The notes beneath the pieces were generated by a model. That model worked only from the letters and a program-made list of their open reading frames with translations. It was not told the origin of the DNA and did not search any database. DNA of 64,000 nucleotides from Lachnospiraceae bacterium (GTDB lineage: Bacteria > Bacillota > Clostridia > Lachnospirales > Lachnospiraceae). Shown one piece after another: positions 60,475-64,000 of the stretch. The position numbers were made by a program, and so were the translations under genes. The DNA is taken from contig CAJTCH010000001.1 in NCBI GenBank assembly GCA_910574715.1, forward strand, positions 1 to 64,000, given 5' to 3'. Positions within the stretch are counted from its first letter, which is position 1; the number at the start of each line of letters is the position of its first letter.

Positions 60475-61265
60475 CAATCTTAGACCAGCTTGCCGGGTAT
60501 GCCAAAGAGCGAGTGGACAAGGCCGGGAAGGAGCTGCCCCTTGAAGAACTTAAGAAACAGGCAGTGTCACTGACAGCCTCGGCAGAAGAAAACTTTGCAT
60601 TTGAAAATGCACTGAAAAAACCCGGAATATCATTTATCTGCGAGTGTAAAAAGGCGTCCCCCTCCAAAGGGCTGATCGCTCCTGATTTTCCGTATATGCA
60701 GATTGCAAGGGAATACGAAGAGGCAGGGGCAGAGTGCATCTCCGTCCTTACCGAGCCGAAATGGTTTCTTGGAAGCGATCGGTATCTTCGTGAAATTACA
60801 GATACCGTGAAGATTCCCTGCCTTCGCAAAGACTTTACGGTGGATGCGTATATGATCTATGAGGCGAAGGTGCTCGGCGCGTCGGCGGTGCTCCTGATCT
60901 GTGCGATTCTGGATGAAGAGCAGATGAATGAGTATATCGGCATCTGTGACGAACTGGGCTTATCCGCCCTTGTAGAGGCGCATGACGAGGTTGAGGTTAG
61001 GTCAGCTCTTCGGGCAGGTGCGCGGATGATCGGGGTCAATAACCGGAATCTTAGAGACTTTACCGTGGATACCGATAACAGCAGAAGACTTCGGGAGCTG
61101 ATTCCAAGGGATGTATTGTTCGTCTCCGAAAGCGGAATCCGTGATGCGGATGATGTGGAGGCGTTAAGCAAGATCGGCGCCGATGCGGTACTGGTCGGAG
61201 AGACGCTGATGAGAGCGGCAGATAAGAAAGCGAGACTGCGGAAACTGCGGGGGATCATATGGTAA
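60471..61265 (+). CDS. trpC: indole-3-glycerol-phosphate synthase
   Basis: Decarboxylates and closes CdRP to indole glycerol phosphate. A 264-residue TIM barrel with [15 protein letters not shown] near 44 (catalytic Glu/Lys), [15 protein letters not shown] near 122, [13 protein letters not shown] near 186 and the phosphate-binding [10 protein letters not shown] near 244. It overlaps trpD by 4 and trpF by 7 bases. Confidence 0.96.
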   Translation: MTILDQLAGYAKERVDKAGKELPLEELKKQAVSLTASAEENFAFENALKKPGISFICECKKASPSKGLIAPDFPYMQIAREYEEAGAECISVLTEPKWFLGSDRYLREITDTVKIPCLRKDFTVDAYMIYEAKVLGASAVLLICAILDEEQMNEYIGICDELGLSALVEAHDEVEVRSALRAGARMIGVNNRNLRDFTVDTDNSRRLRELIPRDVLFVSESGIRDADDVEALSKIGADAVLVGETLMRAADKKARLRKLRGIIW

Positions 61266-61867
61266 AGATAAAATTATGCGGGCTTTCCCTTGCCTGTGAT
61301 ATCAGGGCAGCAAATGAGCTGAAGCCAGAATATATCGGATTCGTATTCACGCCGAAAAGCAGCCGTTATGTCTCATACGAACAGGCAGCAGAACTAAAAG
61401 AGATGCTTGCGCCAGGTATCAGAGCAGTCGGCGTATTCACAGACGAGGCTCCTGAAAGAATCGCGGAACTCTTAGATAATGGCGTGATTGATATTGCCCA
61501 GCTTCACGGCAGGGAAGATGAAGATTATATAGAGATGCTTCGGGGTCTTACCAATCGACCGTTCATTAAGGCTTACCGTATCAGAACGGCGGAAGATCTT
61601 GAAGCTGCGAAGCAGAGCACGGCAGACTCTATCTTACTGGATTCCGGGGCAGGCACGGGAAGGGTATTTGACTGGAGGCTGATACGGGATATCGGGAGAC
61701 CATATTTCCTTGCGGGAGGGCTTTCCCCTGACAATGTAGAGGATGCGGTAACATACCTGCATCCCTACGCCGTGGATGTAAGCTCCGGTATCGAGACCAA
61801 TGGAAGAAAAGATAAAATCAAAATGGCGGCGTTTGTGGCCGCTGTCAGAAAGGAAGAGAGATCATGA
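61259..61867 (+). CDS. trpF: phosphoribosylanthranilate isomerase
   Basis: Amadori rearrangement of PRA to CdRP. 202 residues. N-terminal [19 protein letters not shown] (catalytic Cys), [12 protein letters not shown] near 27, [11 protein letters not shown] near 80 and the C-terminal [12 protein letters not shown] with SSGIET. It overlaps both neighbours by a few bases, a tightly coupled operon. Confidence 0.95.
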   Translation: MVKIKLCGLSLACDIRAANELKPEYIGFVFTPKSSRYVSYEQAAELKEMLAPGIRAVGVFTDEAPERIAELLDNGVIDIAQLHGREDEDYIEMLRGLTNRPFIKAYRIRTAEDLEAAKQSTADSILLDSGAGTGRVFDWRLIRDIGRPYFLAGGLSPDNVEDAVTYLHPYAVDVSSGIETNGRKDKIKMAAFVAAVRKEERS

Positions 61868-63054
61868 CCAATCCAAACGGACGCTTCGGCGTTCACGGCG
61901 GGCAGTATATTCCTGAAACGCTGATAAATGCGGTGATCGAACTGGAAGAAGCGTATGATTATTATAAGAATGATGCTGAATTTAACAGGGAGCTTACGGA
62001 CTTATTCAACGAATACGCCGGAAGGCCTTCACGGCTCTACTATGCCGGGAAGATGACAGAAGACTTAGGCGGCGCAAAGATCTATCTCAAACGGGAGGAC
62101 CTCAATCACACAGGCGCGCACAAGATCAACAATGTGCTTGGGCAGGCGCTGCTTGCCAGGAAGATGGGCAAGACCCGCCTGATTGCCGAGACGGGAGCCG
62201 GCCAGCACGGCGTGGCGACTGCGACCGCCGCTGCCCTGATGGGGATGGAATGTGTGGTCTTCATGGGAGATAAGGATACCATCCGCCAGGCGCTCAATGT
62301 GTACCGCATGCGGCTTCTCGGCGCTAAGGTCGTCCCGGTTACGACCGGCACAGCGACCCTCAAGGACGCTGTCTCTGAGGCCATGCGTGAATGGACCTCC
62401 CGGATCAGCGACACCCATTACTGCCTGGGCTCGGTCATGGGCCCCCATCCGTTCCCGACCATCGTCCGTGATTTCCAGGCGGTGATCTCTAAGGAGATCA
62501 AAGAACAGCTTAAGGAAAAAGAAGGAAGGCTGCCCGATGCCGTGATCGCCTGCGTAGGAGGCGGCTCCAATGCCATCGGAAGCTTCTATCATTTTATTGA
62601 AGAGAAGGAGGTACGGCTGATCGGCTGTGAGGCGGCGGGCAGAGGCACCGATACGTTTGAGACGGCGGCAACCATCGCCACCGGAAGGCTTGGGATCTTC
62701 CATGGTATGAAGTCTTATTTCTGCCAGGACCGGTTCGGACAGATCGCCCCTGTCTACTCTATCTCTGCGGGGCTTGATTATCCGGGGATCGGCCCGGAGC
62801 ATGCGCACCTTTACGATACCGGCAGAGCCGAGTATGTTCCTGTGACGGACGAGGAAGCGGTCTGCGCCTTTGAATATCTGGCGAGAACAGAAGGGATCAT
62901 TCCTGCGATCGAATCGGCCCATGCCGTTGCCTATGCCATGAAGCTCGCACCGGCAATGGAAAAAGACAGAATCATCGTGATCACAATATCTGGCAGAGGA
63001 GACAAGGACTGTGCCGCGATCGCACGCTACAGAGGGGAGGATATCCATGAGTAA
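61864..63054 (+). CDS. trpB: tryptophan synthase beta subunit
   Basis: PLP enzyme that condenses indole with serine. 396 residues. The PLP lysine is in [18 protein letters not shown] near 78-95, the phosphate-binding [12 protein letters not shown] near 229 and the active-site [13 protein letters not shown] near 110. It belongs to the TrpB1 class that pairs with TrpA, encoded next with an 8-base overlap. Confidence 0.97.
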   Translation: MTNPNGRFGVHGGQYIPETLINAVIELEEAYDYYKNDAEFNRELTDLFNEYAGRPSRLYYAGKMTEDLGGAKIYLKREDLNHTGAHKINNVLGQALLARKMGKTRLIAETGAGQHGVATATAAALMGMECVVFMGDKDTIRQALNVYRMRLLGAKVVPVTTGTATLKDAVSEAMREWTSRISDTHYCLGSVMGPHPFPTIVRDFQAVISKEIKEQLKEKEGRLPDAVIACVGGGSNAIGSFYHFIEEKEVRLIGCEAAGRGTDTFETAATIATGRLGIFHGMKSYFCQDRFGQIAPVYSISAGLDYPGIGPEHAHLYDTGRAEYVPVTDEEAVCAFEYLARTEGIIPAIESAHAVAYAMKLAPAMEKDRIIVITISGRGDKDCAAIARYRGEDIHE

Positions 63055-63823
63055 TATCAGAAAAGCTTTTGAAAACGGGAAAGCATTCATTCCATTTATC
63101 ACCTGCGGCGATCCGGATCTTGGGACTACCGCCGCCGCCGTCCGCGCGGCTGTAAGAAACGGCGCCGATCTCATCGAGCTTGGGATCCCCTTCTCGGATC
63201 CTACGGCGGAAGGTCCGGTTATTCAGGGAGCGAATCTCCGGGCGCTTACCGGGGGAGTGACGACGGATCAGATCTTCGAACTTGTCCGTGAGATCCGCCG
63301 GGATGTGGCGATCCCGATGGTATTTATGACCTATGCAAATGTGGTCTTCTCTTACGGAGCGGAAGACTTCCTGTCAACCTGTAAGGAGATCCGGATTGAC
63401 GGGGTAATCTTGCCGGATTTGCCCTTTGAAGAGAAGGAAGAATTCTTACCGCTCTGTCATAAGTATGGCGTTGATCTGATCTCGCTGATTGCGCCCACAT
63501 CTCAAAACCGTATCGCAATGATTGCAAGAGAAGCGGAAGGTTTTCTCTATATCGTATCCAGCCTTGGCGTGACCGGAACAAGGAGTGAGATCAAGACCGA
63601 CCTTGCATCGATCATTCAGATAGTGCGGGAGAACACGAATATCCCCTGCGCCGTTGGTTTTGGTATCTCGACACCGGAGCAGGCGAGGAAGATGGCCGAT
63701 ATCTCCGACGGCGCGATCGTCGGATCTGCGATCATCCAATTGCTTGAGACATACGGCAGCGAAGCACCTGCGCTGATCGGCGAATATGTACGGAACATGA
63801 AAAATGCGATCATAAATATCTAA
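63047..63823 (+). CDS. trpA: tryptophan synthase alpha subunit
   Basis: Cleaves indole glycerol phosphate to indole and glyceraldehyde phosphate, channelling indole to TrpB. 258 residues. Catalytic Glu in [20 protein letters not shown] near 45, Asp in [13 protein letters not shown] near 121, and phosphate-binding GFGISTPEQ near 205 and GAIVGSAII near 224. GGGGAGG precedes the ATG at 63047. Last gene of the trp operon; no clear terminator follows. Confidence 0.96.
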   Translation: MSNIRKAFENGKAFIPFITCGDPDLGTTAAAVRAAVRNGADLIELGIPFSDPTAEGPVIQGANLRALTGGVTTDQIFELVREIRRDVAIPMVFMTYANVVFSYGAEDFLSTCKEIRIDGVILPDLPFEEKEEFLPLCHKYGVDLISLIAPTSQNRIAMIAREAEGFLYIVSSLGVTGTRSEIKTDLASIIQIVRENTNIPCAVGFGISTPEQARKMADISDGAIVGSAIIQLLETYGSEAPALIGEYVRNMKNAIINI

Positions 63824-63848
63824 AAAATGTAGGACGCCCCGCCGATAT
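63821..63848 (+). promoter_or_regulatory. second sigma-D-like promoter
   Basis: TAAA at 63821-63824, 16 bp, GCCGATAT at 63841-63848. The 20 bases CCGATATACTATATATAGGA (63842-63861) are identical to 54743-54762 upstream of the 319-residue protein. It overlaps the 3' end of trpA. Confidence 0.5.
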
Positions 63849-63875
63849 ACTATATATAGGAAATATATCGTTGCT

Positions 63876-64000
63876 GTGAGCGCCGTCCTTCCTAACAATG
63901 TTCACGGAGTGGAAGAGACAGAAGATGATACGGAGCTGAGAGAAGGTTTATCCTTCTCTTTTTCCGGTGACGGATATGATGTGACAGAGACGGGGACGAA
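63876..64000 (+). pseudogene. partial paralogue of the 319-residue protein, cut by the window edge
   Basis: Open frame from a GTG (63876) reading SAVLPNNVHGVEETEDDTEL, then a region LSFSFSGDGYDVTETGT with no stop before the end. LPNNVHGVEET matches residues ~111-121 of the protein at 54803-55762, and the DNA is similar over about 39 bp. The ~75 residues before that block in the longer protein, and a ribosome binding site, are missing. Either a relic with an internal deletion, or a shorter family member continuing beyond the window. Confidence 0.45.

Noticed and set aside
62065..63174. Minus-strand frame of about 370 codons opposite trpB
   Set aside because: Antisense shadow of an intact trpB with typical shadow composition and no motif.

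Overview
The window looks like chromosomal DNA of a low-to-mid GC Firmicute of the Lachnospiraceae (Clostridium cluster XIVa). Grounds: AGGAGG-type ribosome binding sites, TTGACA-17-TATAAT promoters, TPP and T-box leaders, RecU, YlbJ, a hisZ/short-hisG operon, AgrC-like GHKL kinases with LytTR regulators, and an AAA/PD-(D/E)XK ATPase. Species cannot be fixed from the sequence alone. No tRNA, rRNA, CRISPR array, integrase or intact transposase was recognised.

0.2-28.7 kb is mostly housekeeping. It holds alaS; rpsU; an accessory patch (3.2-5.3 kb) ending at maf; a PII-like/DUF1538 pair; YbaK; an ABC-class ATPase; rsmD-coaD; a coiled-coil protein; ylbJ; pepD; an M23 peptidase; a long co-directional run of RNA-modification and unknown genes; recU; and a histidine operon hisZ-G-D-B-hisIE. 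The hisIE protein carries an extra, apparently catalytically dead HisF-like barrel. In the 3.2-5.3 kb patch a KilA-N gene lies between two direct copies of the 3' end and terminator of maf.

28.7-45.4 kb is accessory and partly decayed. It contains a GntR/ABC operon with a perfect autoregulatory-looking operator, an 81-bp tandem repeat with nested start signals, a ThrE-type exporter, a LacI-family regulator and a MATE pump. A graveyard of broken genes follows (GHKL kinase, ABC-2 permease, response regulator, esterase, RibD-like reductase, AraC regulator). Between these lie an aldolase, a ferredoxin-nitroreductase, a LytTR two-component system and an AAA ATPase.

45.5-52.4 kb is a myo-inositol catabolic operon iolC-D-B-A-(transporter remnant)-J. 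Its leader is dense in GCACGC/GCGTGC half-sites that also occur in the palindrome just upstream of the LacI-family gene at 32.8 kb. A second LytTR/GHKL pair follows at 52.5-54.5 kb, then an unrecognised 319-aa protein behind a sigma-D-like promoter.

55.8-58.9 kb is a TPP-riboswitch-controlled thiamine-precursor (HMP) ABC transporter. 59.0-63.8 kb is a T-box-controlled tryptophan operon trpD-C-F-B-A lacking trpE and trpG locally. The window closes with a second sigma-D-like promoter fronting a fragment related to the 319-aa protein.
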